Origin: Chthoniobacteraceae bacterium
GTDB lineage: Bacteria > Verrucomicrobiota > Verrucomicrobiia > Chthoniobacterales > Chthoniobacteraceae
Reading direction: 5' to 3'
Assembly: GCA_947471505.1 (NCBI GenBank)
Contig: CANIWM010000062.1
Coordinates: forward strand, 1-36,092
Length of the DNA: 36,092 nt
Position 1 is the first letter of the stretch, and each line of letters begins with the position of its first letter. The notes beneath the pieces were generated by a model. It was given only the letters and a program-made list of their open reading frames with translations. It was not told where the DNA came from and ran no database searches. The position numbers and the translations under genes were made by a program. Positions 10,240-19,003 of this stretch are shown piece by piece.

Positions 10240-11423
10240 AACGCCGCACTTTTATCCTCACCGCCACAGCCGTCGCCGCCGTCATCGCGACGAGCACTTT
10301 CCAAAGGAAAGCAACCGCCGTCGAACCACTGCCGAAAGACGAAAAGAATGTCTCTTTTCGCAATGAAATCCGCGACGTGATTACGCGGGGACTGGACTAC
10401 CTCGCCAAGCAGCAAAATGCAGACGGGAGCTTCGGTGCGGACCTCACACACCCGGCGCTCAGCGCGCTGCCGCTCATCGCATTGCAGCGGGAGCCGACGG
10501 GACGTTTCACCACCTCGCCGCAGCCTGAGATGATGAAAAAGGGCTACACGTATTTGCGGGGATTCGTGCAGCCGGATGGAGGCATTTACAACCCGCAGAA
10601 TGGGCTCGCGAATTACAACACGTCCGTGGCGCTGCTCGCCATTTTCGGAGCGAACGAACCGAAGGACGAAAAGATCATCCGCGACGCTCGCGCTTACGTC
10701 GTCGGGCAGCAGGCCAGCGGCCTCGCGCAGCCCGGCACCGATGGCGGCATCGGCTACGGCACTGTGGGAGCCAGCCCGAAGCGCGGGCATCCCGACCTCG
10801 ATAACACGCTCATCGCGCTGGAAGCCCTGAAAATTACCAAAGGCACCATTGCCGACAAACCCGACGCCAAAGACCTGAACTGGCAGGCCGCGATAGACTT
10901 CGTCACGCGCTGCCAAAACTTGCCCGGCGCGAACAAGATGGACTGGCCCAGCGGCGACCCAGCCAACAAAGGCGGCTTTGTCTATTACCCCGGTTTCAGC
11001 AATGCCGGAAAGACCGAGCTGGAAGGCGGGAAAGTCGCGCTCCGCAGTTACGGCTCGATGAGCTACGCCGGGCTGATGAGCTTTATCTACGCAGACCTCG
11101 CGAAGGACGATCCGCGCATCGCCGCTGCGATGGAGTGGCTGCAAAAAAACTACACGCTCGACGAAAATCCCGGCCTCGAAATGCAGGGCTACTATTACTA
11201 CCTGCACCTCATGGCCAAAGGGCTCGCCGCCTCCGGCACCACCACGCTCGACATCAAAGGCAAGCAAGTGGACTGGCGGCGTGAACTGGCTCTGCGCCTG
11301 ATGAGGCTGCAAAAACCCGACGGCTCATGGTCCAACCCGGAGCCTCGCTGGAAGGAAGCGAACCCCGTTCTCGTCTCGGCATACTGCACGATGGCGCTGA
11401 GCATCATCTACCAGCAACTCTGA
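10236..11423 (+). CDS. Exported alpha/alpha-toroid (squalene-cyclase/prenyltransferase-like) repeat protein
   Basis: 395-residue protein with prenyltransferase/squalene-oxidase-type repeats forming a terpenoid-cyclase-like alpha/alpha toroid. Residues 1-29 look like an export signal (K-R-R start, then a hydrophobic stretch). Repeat signatures include Q-N-A-D-G-S-F-G near 63, Q-P-D-G-G-I-Y near 110, G-G-I-G-Y near 170 and Q-K-P-D-G-S-W near 360. The cyclase D-x-D-D catalytic motif of squalene-hopene cyclase is not visible, and the N-terminal signal places it outside the cytoplasm, so it is unlikely to be a hopanoid cyclase. The start overlaps the YdjY gene stop by four bases. Function unknown; protein-protein or polysaccharide interaction is possible. 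Confidence 0.82.
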   Translation: MKRRTFILTATAVAAVIATSTFQRKATAVEPLPKDEKNVSFRNEIRDVITRGLDYLAKQQNADGSFGADLTHPALSALPLIALQREPTGRFTTSPQPEMMKKGYTYLRGFVQPDGGIYNPQNGLANYNTSVALLAIFGANEPKDEKIIRDARAYVVGQQASGLAQPGTDGGIGYGTVGASPKRGHPDLDNTLIALEALKITKGTIADKPDAKDLNWQAAIDFVTRCQNLPGANKMDWPSGDPANKGGFVYYPGFSNAGKTELEGGKVALRSYGSMSYAGLMSFIYADLAKDDPRIAAAMEWLQKNYTLDENPGLEMQGYYYYLHLMAKGLAASGTTTLDIKGKQVDWRRELALRLMRLQKPDGSWSNPEPRWKEANPVLVSAYCTMALSIIYQQL

Positions 11424-11469
11424 GCCACGGCGTGATTCGCGCGCTTTCGTAACCTACAGCCCTCTTGCA

Positions 11470-13950
11470 ATGGCACGTTTTCCGCATACGTTCCGGCACT
11501 TTTCCATGCGGCATTGGCTTGTTATCATTCTCATCATTTCGTTTTTCGGATCGCGAGCGGCGGCCCAGAAGCCGTTTCTAAGCGGCACCCCGCTTCGGAT
11601 TACAACGTCCGAGATTTATGATGAGCGGTTGTATGTTCCCTTTCCCGGAGACGATCCCATTCCGGGGGCAAACTATCAGTTCACCATCAATATCACGGCG
11701 ACGGTGGACCCTGCCGATGCGGCGCTGTTTGATGAGACCACCGTCGTTAAGTTTACGGTCGGTGATTTCTCATTCGATGAAATCCTTGGAAATGATGATA
11801 ATTTCGACTCCACTGTAGTCGGCAAGGACAGGAGCGCGGAATTCACTTTCGAAACCTTCGACGTCAATAGTGACACGTTTCAAAATGGGGTCGTTACGGT
11901 AAATTGGGACGAGCCGATAGGGACCGGTCCGACGCAACTGCGCATTACCGCAACTTTCAATACGTTGAGCGCAGGTGTTCAGCACTATTTCGACGCGAAA
12001 ATCGAACCAGAATACTCGCTATTCGGATTCCGTTCTCATGTAGTTGCCGCGCCGGAGGCGGGCATCGACGACAAGGGTTTTGCTGAGGTCGCCTTCGGTC
12101 CTTATTCGGCATCGGCCCTCTCCTACTATGTCGTCGGCAGTTCGACCGCGACAGGGGATGATTTTCTCGTTCGTCTTACACTTTCTGGGTCTACCGATGA
12201 CTTGAAGCCCACCGGTGCCATCACCTTCCCCGCTTCAAGGGCGGTGCTTTTTAATCCGACCGCTGTTTTTACGGGCGTTACCAAAGATCGCTATCGAATA
12301 GGGAACACACAGTATGACAACTCTTCAGTGCCGACATTGGAGTATTTCCTAAGTAGTGAAAGCGGGTTGCCTATTAATCCAAGTTGGCTGACTGCCACGG
12401 TGAGTGAGAGCGTAGATACGAGTGGCAACCATTCATGGGCCACCCCTAGCGCCGTAACGCTCAATCCCGGTGCAAACTATCTGTTTCTCCAAATCACGGA
12501 TAGTGAGGGAAATTCCACCATAACCAGCGCTCGTTCCTTCCAGTATTCCACTAAGGGAAAAGTATCGCTCACGGGGGCAGCCTCGGGATTCCCAATTGGC
12601 GATTCTGGAAAGGTAGTAGGCACAGTGATGGGAGCGGGCTCTCTATTTCTAAATCCGAAGACAATCTCCGTTAAATCTAACGCTCCGGCGAGTCCGCTGG
12701 AAGACGGAAGACTGAACATCGAAGCCGGACAAATCGGCATCGCGGTAGCGAAACCGGAATTGGGCGCGATTTTCGACGGATGGACGGCCACATTTGACGG
12801 TGCGCCATTCGCACTCGACCCGCAAGAAGCGGTGAAAGAGCGCATGGTGTTCTTTACCCGTCCGAAGCTTGTCGTCGTCGGGCACTTTGTCCCAAACCCC
12901 TTTTTAACCTCTGGCTCAGGCACTTACTTCGGTGCGGCGGACGGTTCAAGCGCCCTTGAGCGCGGCACTTTTTCGGGGAAAGTATCAAAGAATGGTGCGT
13001 TTACTGGAAAAGTGCTGCTCGGCCCGCTATCTCTGTCGGTGAAAGGCAAATTCCTCGGGAGTGGCTTGTGGACAGGGATCGTCACGAAAAAAGGCGTGCC
13101 CTACACCGTTACCCTGAACGTCACCGTATCCGGCACGCCGCAGCAGATCACCGGCACCGTCACCAGTAACGACCTAAACTCCACCATCACCGCCGACTTC
13201 TCGCCATGGGTAAATAAAACCCACGAAGCGACCGCCTACGTTGGAAGCTACAACGTTTTACTTCCGGCCACCGGAGCCGTGCCGGAGGGAGTCGGATTCG
13301 GGCAGGTCGCAATCGACAAACTCGGCAAAGTTAAATTCATCGGACAAGCCGGCAATGGAACGGCGATTTCATTCAGTTCCGCGCTGTTTGAGCGGTCAGC
13401 GACAGAAGTGGTATTTCCGTTCTTCGTCGCCCTAGAGAAGGGCCTCGGCAACATCGCTGGCATCGTCAAATACGACGCGACCCAGCCCGACAGTGACCTG
13501 ACGGGGACGCTTGCTTGGTCCAAGCCGATTACCTCTAAAATCGAGCCCGCCGCCATTGACGGCCAAATTGCGCTCCACGGATCGAAGTACAACAAGCCCG
13601 CGGCGGGAACACGCGTCATCCTCGGCGCGACCGGCGCGGGGACGCTCAATATCCATAGCCCGTCGTTCACCACGCCACCGACCGGCGCGACGGTATTCCT
13701 TTCTACCAGCGCCGCCCTTCAGACAAATAACACGCTGGCTCCCGTCACTTCATCCAACTCCGTTCAAAACGTGACGTTGAAATTCACAGCAGCGACTGGA
13801 CTCTTCACCGGCAAATTCACCGACCCAGGGCTTCGCAAAACATTCACTTTCTCCGGCGCAGCGACGCAGCAGGCGAATGGCGGAGTTGGCACCGCCGCGG
13901 GGCTCTTCACACGGGGAAATCAGACGGGCTACGTCACACTCACCCCGTAG
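11470..13950 (+). CDS. Large secreted protein with InlB-like repeat and verrucomicrobial C-terminal beta module
   Basis: 826-residue secreted protein with a signal peptide in residues 1-32 (hydrophobic I-I-L-I-I-S-F-F, ending R-A-A-A; an internal ATG at codon 13 is an alternative start). Residues 33-350 are beta-rich with no family I recognise. A divergent InlB-B-repeat-like segment lies at about 400-475, with F-D-G-W-T and V-G-H-F-V-P-N-P-F. Residues 477-826 form a C-terminal module homologous to that of the Calx-beta protein at 267-4967: both share a K-[FY]-D-A-x-Q-P-x-x-D followed by W-x-K-P, and both close on a short G-x-x-x-x-x-P end. There is no PEP-CTERM or LPXTG anchor. The N-terminal half has lower GC than neighbouring genes. 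Probably surface-exposed or released; function unknown. It is convergent with the next gene, only three bases apart. Confidence 0.82.
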   Translation: MARFPHTFRHFSMRHWLVIILIISFFGSRAAAQKPFLSGTPLRITTSEIYDERLYVPFPGDDPIPGANYQFTINITATVDPADAALFDETTVVKFTVGDFSFDEILGNDDNFDSTVVGKDRSAEFTFETFDVNSDTFQNGVVTVNWDEPIGTGPTQLRITATFNTLSAGVQHYFDAKIEPEYSLFGFRSHVVAAPEAGIDDKGFAEVAFGPYSASALSYYVVGSSTATGDDFLVRLTLSGSTDDLKPTGAITFPASRAVLFNPTAVFTGVTKDRYRIGNTQYDNSSVPTLEYFLSSESGLPINPSWLTATVSESVDTSGNHSWATPSAVTLNPGANYLFLQITDSEGNSTITSARSFQYSTKGKVSLTGAASGFPIGDSGKVVGTVMGAGSLFLNPKTISVKSNAPASPLEDGRLNIEAGQIGIAVAKPELGAIFDGWTATFDGAPFALDPQEAVKERMVFFTRPKLVVVGHFVPNPFLTSGSGTYFGAADGSSALERGTFSGKVSKNGAFTGKVLLGPLSLSVKGKFLGSGLWTGIVTKKGVPYTVTLNVTVSGTPQQITGTVTSNDLNSTITADFSPWVNKTHEATAYVGSYNVLLPATGAVPEGVGFGQVAIDKLGKVKFIGQAGNGTAISFSSALFERSATEVVFPFFVALEKGLGNIAGIVKYDATQPDSDLTGTLAWSKPITSKIEPAAIDGQIALHGSKYNKPAAGTRVILGATGAGTLNIHSPSFTTPPTGATVFLSTSAALQTNNTLAPVTSSNSVQNVTLKFTAATGLFTGKFTDPGLRKTFTFSGAATQQANGGVGTAAGLFTRGNQTGYVTLTP

Positions 13951-13953
13951 CCA

Positions 13954-14877
13954 CTACTTCACTCCCGTGGCCAGCAGTGTTTGGAAATGCGGGGCCTCCT
14001 TCTCCCGGGCACACACCGTCACCTCGATCTCGCGGAATCCCGCCGCCGACATCCACGCATGAAGGTCCGTCTCGCTAAAGCCCAGCCAGCGGTCCGCGTA
14101 GAGCTCCCGCGCCTCATCAAACTGATGCTGGAGGAGGTCTAGAATCACCACGCGCCCACCCTTTCGCAGCAGCGAAAACGCAGCCGCAATCGCCCGCGCC
14201 GGATGCTCCGAATGATGGAGCGCCTGACTGAGAAGCGCCAAGTCCGCCGTCTCCGGCTTCACTGGCGGTTCCTCGATATTTCCCAGCCGATACTCCAGAT
14301 TCGTGAACCCGTGCTCGCGCGCTAGATTCCCTCCAAACTCTACCATCTTCTCACTCGAATCGACCGCGATTACCTTCTTCGCCCGCTTCGCCAAAAGTTG
14401 CGCCAACGTTCCCTCGCCCGCGCCGAGGTCCACCGCCACCGTGCTCGGCGGCACCATGAGAAAAAGAAACTCCGCCACCGCCTTCCACGATCTCCCCGGC
14501 ACATACGTACGGCCAAATTTCCCCGCCAGCTTATCGAAATAATCGCGCGCCCGGTCGTTCCGTTTTTTGACCGCCACCTCCAGCGCCGCCCGGTCATGCG
14601 TGCTCTCCGGCAACTCATGCTCCACGGCTTCCAAAATCGACGCCAGCCCAGCCAGCGCCGCCGCATCCGCGACATAGTAGCTATTTTTCCCTGCCCGCCG
14701 ATCCATCACCAGCGCCCCCTGCCGGAGCTGCGCGAGGTGATTAGAAATCCGCGACTGCCCCATGCCTAAAATCGCCTGAAGCTCCACGACAGAGAGCTCC
14801 TCCCGCCGCAACAGCAGCAGCATCCGCAACCGAGTCGGGTCAGCAATAAGAGCCAGCGTTTCCACAAGTGAAGCCAT
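13954..14877 (-). CDS. ArsR-family regulator fused to SAM-dependent methyltransferase
   Basis: 307-residue fusion. Residues 1-90 form an ArsR-type winged helix, with A-D-P-T-R-L-R-M-L and G-M-G-Q-S-R-I-S-N-H-L-A-Q-L as recognition helix. No ArsR Cys metal-binding motif is visible, so a metal ligand is unlikely. Residues about 110-305 form a class I methyltransferase of the Methyltransf_11/UbiE type, with motif I V-D-L-G-A-G-E-G-T near 148, an acidic end of strand 2 (V-D-S-S-E-K), and G-G-R-V-V-I-L-D-L near 240. Such fusions are known in other bacteria, some near methionine/SAM-cycle genes; SAM or a methylated small molecule may be the effector (inference). I chose the ATG at 14877 because the helix then starts as in other ArsR proteins; an upstream start at 14916 is possible. 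It is divergent from rpsA. Confidence 0.88.
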   Translation of the reverse strand: MASLVETLALIADPTRLRMLLLLRREELSVVELQAILGMGQSRISNHLAQLRQGALVMDRRAGKNSYYVADAAALAGLASILEAVEHELPESTHDRAALEVAVKKRNDRARDYFDKLAGKFGRTYVPGRSWKAVAEFLFLMVPPSTVAVDLGAGEGTLAQLLAKRAKKVIAVDSSEKMVEFGGNLAREHGFTNLEYRLGNIEEPPVKPETADLALLSQALHHSEHPARAIAAAFSLLRKGGRVVILDLLQHQFDEARELYADRWLGFSETDLHAWMSAAGFREIEVTVCAREKEAPHFQTLLATGVK

Positions 14878-15076
14878 ACGGCATCCATCATTCCGAGTCC
14901 CCTGCCGGAATGCCACAACCTTTCCCTGAAAATCGCCCGCTTTTCCCCTTGCCCGCGCAGTTTACCCCGCTACTTTCGCTGCCCCTTTCTACCGTTATAG
15001 GAGTACGCGTGTGCGTAGGCCCGGCTGGGAGGGAATAAATCGGAAACCGTGGTTTGTAACTCAGTAAATAATCAAA

Positions 15077-16750
15077 ATGATTGAAATGAAAGAACTGCTC
15101 GCGAAGTCCATGCGCGACTTCAAAGAGGGCAGCATCGTAAAAGGAACCATCCTTGAAATCCGCCCGCGCGAAGTGCTGGTGGACATTGGATACAAGAGCG
15201 AAGGCGCAATCCCAGGCAGCGAATTCGATGACCTCGAAAATCTCCAAGTCGGAGACGAAGTCGAAGTCCTCCTCTGCCGCCTCGAAAATGACGAAGGCAT
15301 GGTCGTGCTCTCCAAAGAGCGCGCCGCAGCCAAGCAAAATTGGGAGAAAATCGTCGGCGTGTTCAACGCAGGCGGGCTCATCAAAGGCAAAGTCAAGGGC
15401 TCCGTCAAAGGCGGTCTCCTCGTCAACATCGGCGTCGAGGCATTCTGCCCCGGCTCACAAATCGACATCGTCCCACCCAAGGATCTTACCGGATTCGTCG
15501 GCAACACCTACGAATTCAAAATCGTCAAACTCATGGAGGACCGCCGCAACGTCGTCCTCTCCCGCCGCGAAATCATCGAGGCCGAGCGTAGCGAAAAACG
15601 TGGCGCATTCATGGCCACGAAGAAAAAAGGCGACACCGTCAAAGGCATCGTCAAAAACCTCACCGACTTCGGCGCGTTCGTCGATCTCGACGGCATGGAC
15701 GGTCTCCTCCACATCACAGACATGACGTGGGGCCGCCTCAACCATCCTTCCGAACTGCTCAAGGTCGGACAGGAAATCGACGTCGTCATCCTCGACATCA
15801 ACATGGACAAAGAGCGCATCTCCCTCGGTCTCAAGCAGACCCAGCGCAACCCGTGGGACAAAATCGAAGAGCGCTTCGCAGTCGGCTCGAAAGTCAAAGG
15901 CAAAGTCACCAACCTCATGCCCTACGGCGCATTCGTCGAACTCGAAGAAGGCGTCGAAGGCCTCATCCACGTCTCCGAACTCTCATGGACCAAGCGCATC
16001 GCTCGCCCGAGCGACGTGCTCACCATGGGCCAGGAACTCGAAGCAATCGTCCTCGGCGTCAACAAAGACGAACAGAAGATCAGCCTCGGCGTCCGCCAGC
16101 TCGAGACCAATCCTTGGGACGCGATGGAGCACAAGTATCCAATCGGCAAAACCGTCAAAGGCATCGTCCGCAACCTCACCGCATACGGTGCGTTCGTGGA
16201 ACTCGAAGAAGGCATCGACGGCATGGTTCACGTCTCCGACATGAGCTGGACCCGCAAGATCAACCACCCATCCGAGCAGGTGAAAAAGGGCGACGAAGTC
16301 GAAGCAGTCGTTATCGACATCGACAAAAACGCCCAACGCATCAGCCTCGGCATGAAGCAAATCGACGAAGACCCTTGGAAGGGAATCGAGACGCGCTACA
16401 AGATCGGCGACAAAGTCAAAGGCACCGTCACCAAGCTCGCCACCTTCGGCGCGTTTGTGCAGCTCGACGGCGACATCGACGGCCTCGTCCACATCTCCCA
16501 GCTCCGCGAAGAGCGTGTGGAGAAAGTCAAAGACGTGCTCAAAGCCGGCGACGAAATCGAAGCCCGCGTCATCAAAGTGGACAAAGGCGAGCGCCGCATC
16601 GGCCTCTCGATCAAAGCAGCGAACTACAGCGAAGAAGACATGCGCAAAGAAGCCGCAGCCTTCGACACCGCAATCAAGCCCGGCGAAGACCTCGTCGGCC
16701 TGGATCAAGCGTTCGCCAGTGCATTCGAGGACTACCGTCCCGGCCAATAG
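15077..16750 (+). CDS. rpsA: 30S ribosomal protein S1
   Basis: 557-residue protein, the same length as Escherichia coli S1. It recruits mRNA to the 30S subunit and is especially relevant in lineages with weak Shine-Dalgarno sites, as here. Six S1 RNA-binding domains start at about residues 18, 100, 185, 270, 357 and 444. Domains 3-6 carry the standard K-G-x-V-x-x-x-x-x-x-G-A-F-V pattern and a G-L-x-H-[VI]-S or T core; domains 1 and 2 are more divergent, as usual for the ribosome-binding end. The gene stands alone, divergent from the ArsR-methyltransferase gene, and ends in a strong hairpin terminator at 16780. The leader (14878-15076) has no clear Shine-Dalgarno site but holds two small palindromes; S1 autoregulation in E. 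coli works through leader hairpins, so this is worth noting but unproven. Confidence 0.97.
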   Translation: MIEMKELLAKSMRDFKEGSIVKGTILEIRPREVLVDIGYKSEGAIPGSEFDDLENLQVGDEVEVLLCRLENDEGMVVLSKERAAAKQNWEKIVGVFNAGGLIKGKVKGSVKGGLLVNIGVEAFCPGSQIDIVPPKDLTGFVGNTYEFKIVKLMEDRRNVVLSRREIIEAERSEKRGAFMATKKKGDTVKGIVKNLTDFGAFVDLDGMDGLLHITDMTWGRLNHPSELLKVGQEIDVVILDINMDKERISLGLKQTQRNPWDKIEERFAVGSKVKGKVTNLMPYGAFVELEEGVEGLIHVSELSWTKRIARPSDVLTMGQELEAIVLGVNKDEQKISLGVRQLETNPWDAMEHKYPIGKTVKGIVRNLTAYGAFVELEEGIDGMVHVSDMSWTRKINHPSEQVKKGDEVEAVVIDIDKNAQRISLGMKQIDEDPWKGIETRYKIGDKVKGTVTKLATFGAFVQLDGDIDGLVHISQLREERVEKVKDVLKAGDEIEARVIKVDKGERRIGLSIKAANYSEEDMRKEAAAFDTAIKPGEDLVGLDQAFASAFEDYRPGQ

Positions 16751-16779
16751 CACCCGCGCTTTAGCAAACTAATCACAAG

Positions 16780-16820
16780 CCGCTGGCATCTCGGAAACGA
16801 GGTGCCAGCGGTTTTGTTTT
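16780..16820 (+). terminator. Rho-independent terminator of rpsA
   Basis: A 14-bp stem (16780-16793 with 16798-16811, one G-T pair) closed by a GAAA tetraloop at 16794-16797 and followed by TTTTGTTTT. It sits 30 bases after the rpsA stop. Confidence 0.93.
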
Positions 16821-16889
16821 GCTCCTCAACGTGGACCAAGTGAGATGCTTCGTGACGGATTCCACAATCTGCCCCATAGTGCGGAGCTT

Positions 16890-18260
16890 ATGCCATTTCG
16901 TGAACTAGGACTCGGGGACAGTATTGAAAAAGCCATTCAGGAGGCGGGTTACACCGAGCCGACTCCGATTCAGGCTGCCGCCATTCCGCAGATTCTTGCG
17001 GGGCACGATCTGATCGGGATCGCGCAGACGGGGACCGGGAAGACGGCGGCTTTCACGCTGCCCATTCTCGCGAAGCTGGCGCAGGCTTTCGGCGGGGAAA
17101 ATCGCCCCGGCACTCGCGTGCTCGTGTTGGCACCGACTCGGGAGTTGGTCGTGCAGATTCATGAGAACGTGCTCGCCTACTCGAAGCATGTGCCTATCTC
17201 CATTGCGAACGTGTACGGCGGCGTGAGTGAGCGCCCGCAAATCGCAGCGATGAAGGCGGGAGCGAATGTGATCATCGCCACGCCGGGACGCCTCATGGAC
17301 CTCATGGGCGGACGCCACGGGACTTTTAAAGGGCTGGAGTTTCTCGTGCTCGATGAGGCAGACCGGATGCTGGATATGGGCTTCATCCCCTCCATCCGAA
17401 AGATCCTCCAATCCCTCCCGCAGAAGCGGCAGACGCTCATGTTCTCCGCCACGCTGTCGAAGGACATCGAGCAGTTGACGCATGAGTTTCAGCGTTCGCC
17501 GAAGACGGTGCAGATCGGTCGCCGCTCGAACCCAGCGGAGACGGTCACGCAGTTCGTGTATGAAGTCGGCGCGCACCTGAAGCCCGCGCTTCTTTCCCAT
17601 CTGCTGAACGACGCAGCGATGAATATGGTGCTCGTTTTCACCCGCACGAAACACGGCGCAGACCGCGTGGCGCGGAAGCTGGAGCAGAGCCGCATCCCCA
17701 CGGCGACGCTGCACTCGAACCGCTCGCAGAGCCAGCGGTTGCGTGCGCTGAACGATTTCAAGTCCGGCAAAGTGCGCGTGCTCGTGGCCACGGACATCGC
17801 CGCGCGCGGCATTGACGTGGACGGGATTTCGCATGTGGTGAACTACGATTTCCCGATGCACTCGGAGGATTACGTCCACCGCATCGGGCGCACGGGCCGG
17901 GCGCAGGCAATTGGCGACGCGCTGAGCTTCGTCACCCACGGCGACGCTGCGGCGTTGCGGACGCTAGAGCGATTCATCGGTCGCGGCATCGTGCGCAAAC
18001 GCGCCGAGGGCTTCGATTACCAAGCCGCCGCTGCCCCGCGCGAAGAGCGCAACTTTGATGAGCGTCCGCGCCAGCAACAGCAACCCCGGCGGCAGCAGCA
18101 GCAGCCGCGTCAACAACAAGGGCCACGCCCCCAGCAAGGACCACCGCGGCGGCGAGAAGATCGTCCTGCGATGCCGCCAAGTTCAGCAGGCCGTGGGCAG
18201 CAGCAAGAGCGCAAGCCGGAGCCGCAAGCCGGGGCCTGGAAGGGTCGGCGGCAGCGTTGA
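16890..18260 (+). CDS. rhlE: DEAD-box ATP-dependent RNA helicase, RhlE-like
   Basis: 456-residue RNA helicase that unwinds RNA duplexes using ATP; RhlE-type enzymes act in ribosome maturation, RNA decay and cold adaptation. All motifs are visible: Q motif (P-T-P-I-Q, 24-28), motif I (A-Q-T-G-T-G-K-T, Lys51), Ia (P-T-R-E-L), Ib (T-P-G-R), II (D-E-A-D, 155-158), III (S-A-T), V (A-T-D-I-A-A-R-G-I-D) and VI (H-R-I-G-R-T-G-R). The C-terminal ~80 residues are low-complexity, rich in Gln, Arg and Pro, a typical basic RNA-binding tail. I chose the ATG at 16890, preceded by GGAG three bases away and giving the usual family N-terminus; an ATG at 16845 would add 15 residues. A palindromic element follows the stop codon. 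Confidence 0.94.
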   Translation: MPFRELGLGDSIEKAIQEAGYTEPTPIQAAAIPQILAGHDLIGIAQTGTGKTAAFTLPILAKLAQAFGGENRPGTRVLVLAPTRELVVQIHENVLAYSKHVPISIANVYGGVSERPQIAAMKAGANVIIATPGRLMDLMGGRHGTFKGLEFLVLDEADRMLDMGFIPSIRKILQSLPQKRQTLMFSATLSKDIEQLTHEFQRSPKTVQIGRRSNPAETVTQFVYEVGAHLKPALLSHLLNDAAMNMVLVFTRTKHGADRVARKLEQSRIPTATLHSNRSQSQRLRALNDFKSGKVRVLVATDIAARGIDVDGISHVVNYDFPMHSEDYVHRIGRTGRAQAIGDALSFVTHGDAAALRTLERFIGRGIVRKRAEGFDYQAAAAPREERNFDERPRQQQQPRRQQQQPRQQQGPRPQQGPPRRREDRPAMPPSSAGRGQQQERKPEPQAGAWKGRRQR

Positions 18261-18265
18261 TGCGC

Positions 18266-18407
18266 TCAAGGAGCGGCGACATTCTTGTCGCTGTCCTCAA
18301 CGCGCGAAGCGCCTGATCGGAAAACCGTGCAGTTTCCGAGAGTCGCACGAAACGGATTAGGCGCTACGCGCTATGGTTACAGCGACAGGAATGTCGCCGC
18401 TCCTTGG
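18266..18407. repeat. REP/MITE-like palindromic element
   Basis: Two 27-base arms, 18268-18294 and 18379-18405, are inverted copies with a single mismatch; each contains GAGCGGCGACATTC. The interior continues the pairing: GCGAAGCGCCTGATC near 18304-18318 answers GGATTAGGCGCTACGCGC near 18355-18371. The whole ~140-bp unit can fold into one long hairpin. It lies between two convergent genes (rhlE and the cNMP-binding gene), a typical place for REP/BIME or MITE elements and for a bidirectional termination function. No coding capacity; no second copy was seen in the window. Confidence 0.85.
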
Positions 18408-18420
18408 GCTTCGCCTCTGA

Positions 18421-18897
18421 TTACTTCGGCTCGTGCGGAGCGAGCACCGAGTCCACATACCGCGTATTCGTGCGGCGGAGACGCTGCGCCATTTCCTGCG
18501 CGATCCCGAGCAGGAACTTGAACGCTGCTGCGGGGAAAAACGCCGCCAGCGCGCGGAGGACGCCCTCATTGATCTTTAGCAGGATGCAGTCGCTCACCGC
18601 TTGCACGTCGGCGCTGCGCGGCTGGTGGTCGAAGAGGGAGACTTCGCCGAAGATGTCGCCCGCAGTGAGGCGGTCAAGTTCCACGAGGTCGCCATCGCGA
18701 TGCGTGACGACGCGGCAGTCGCCCTCCGCGACGTAGTACATCGCGTTGCCGGACTCGCCTTGGCAGACGATCTTTTCCCCAGCGAGATAGCTGGTCGGGT
18801 CGGCGAGATTGAGGAATTCCTCCAGCTCCGAGTCCGTGAAGTCGTGGAACAGCGAGATGGTTTTTAGTTTGTCGTGAATGGGGTGAGGTTTGCTCAT
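18421..18897 (-). CDS. Cyclic nucleotide-binding (Crp-type effector) domain protein
   Basis: 158-residue protein made almost entirely of a cyclic nucleotide-monophosphate-binding domain (residues about 10-125). Visible elements are the L-x-x-L-F-x-D-F opening helix, a G-E-K-I-V-x-Q-G-E-x-G-x-x-M-Y-Y-V-x-x-G strand pair and a phosphate-binding-cassette-like F-G-E-V-S-L-F-D-H-Q-P-R-S-A-D-V. No helix-turn-helix follows, so it is not a classical Crp transcription factor; the ~35-residue tail is helical and basic. It may act by protein-protein contact. Start taken at the ATG 18897; a GTG at 18915 adds six residues. Confidence 0.87.
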   Translation of the reverse strand: MSKPHPIHDKLKTISLFHDFTDSELEEFLNLADPTSYLAGEKIVCQGESGNAMYYVAEGDCRVVTHRDGDLVELDRLTAGDIFGEVSLFDHQPRSADVQAVSDCILLKINEGVLRALAAFFPAAAFKFLLGIAQEMAQRLRRTNTRYVDSVLAPHEPK

Positions 18898-19003
18898 ATC
18901 GCTCTTCGGTAGCACGATATGGGCAGGAGGGAAGACGGGATTTACATGGATGGTGTAGAAATGTCCGTTGGCATCGCGACCTTGTGTCTGCTATGTCTCC
19001 GGT

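Noticed and set aside
10026-11312. 428-codon open frame on the - strand within the toroid gene
   Set aside because: Antisense shadow; no domain or signal, no start context.
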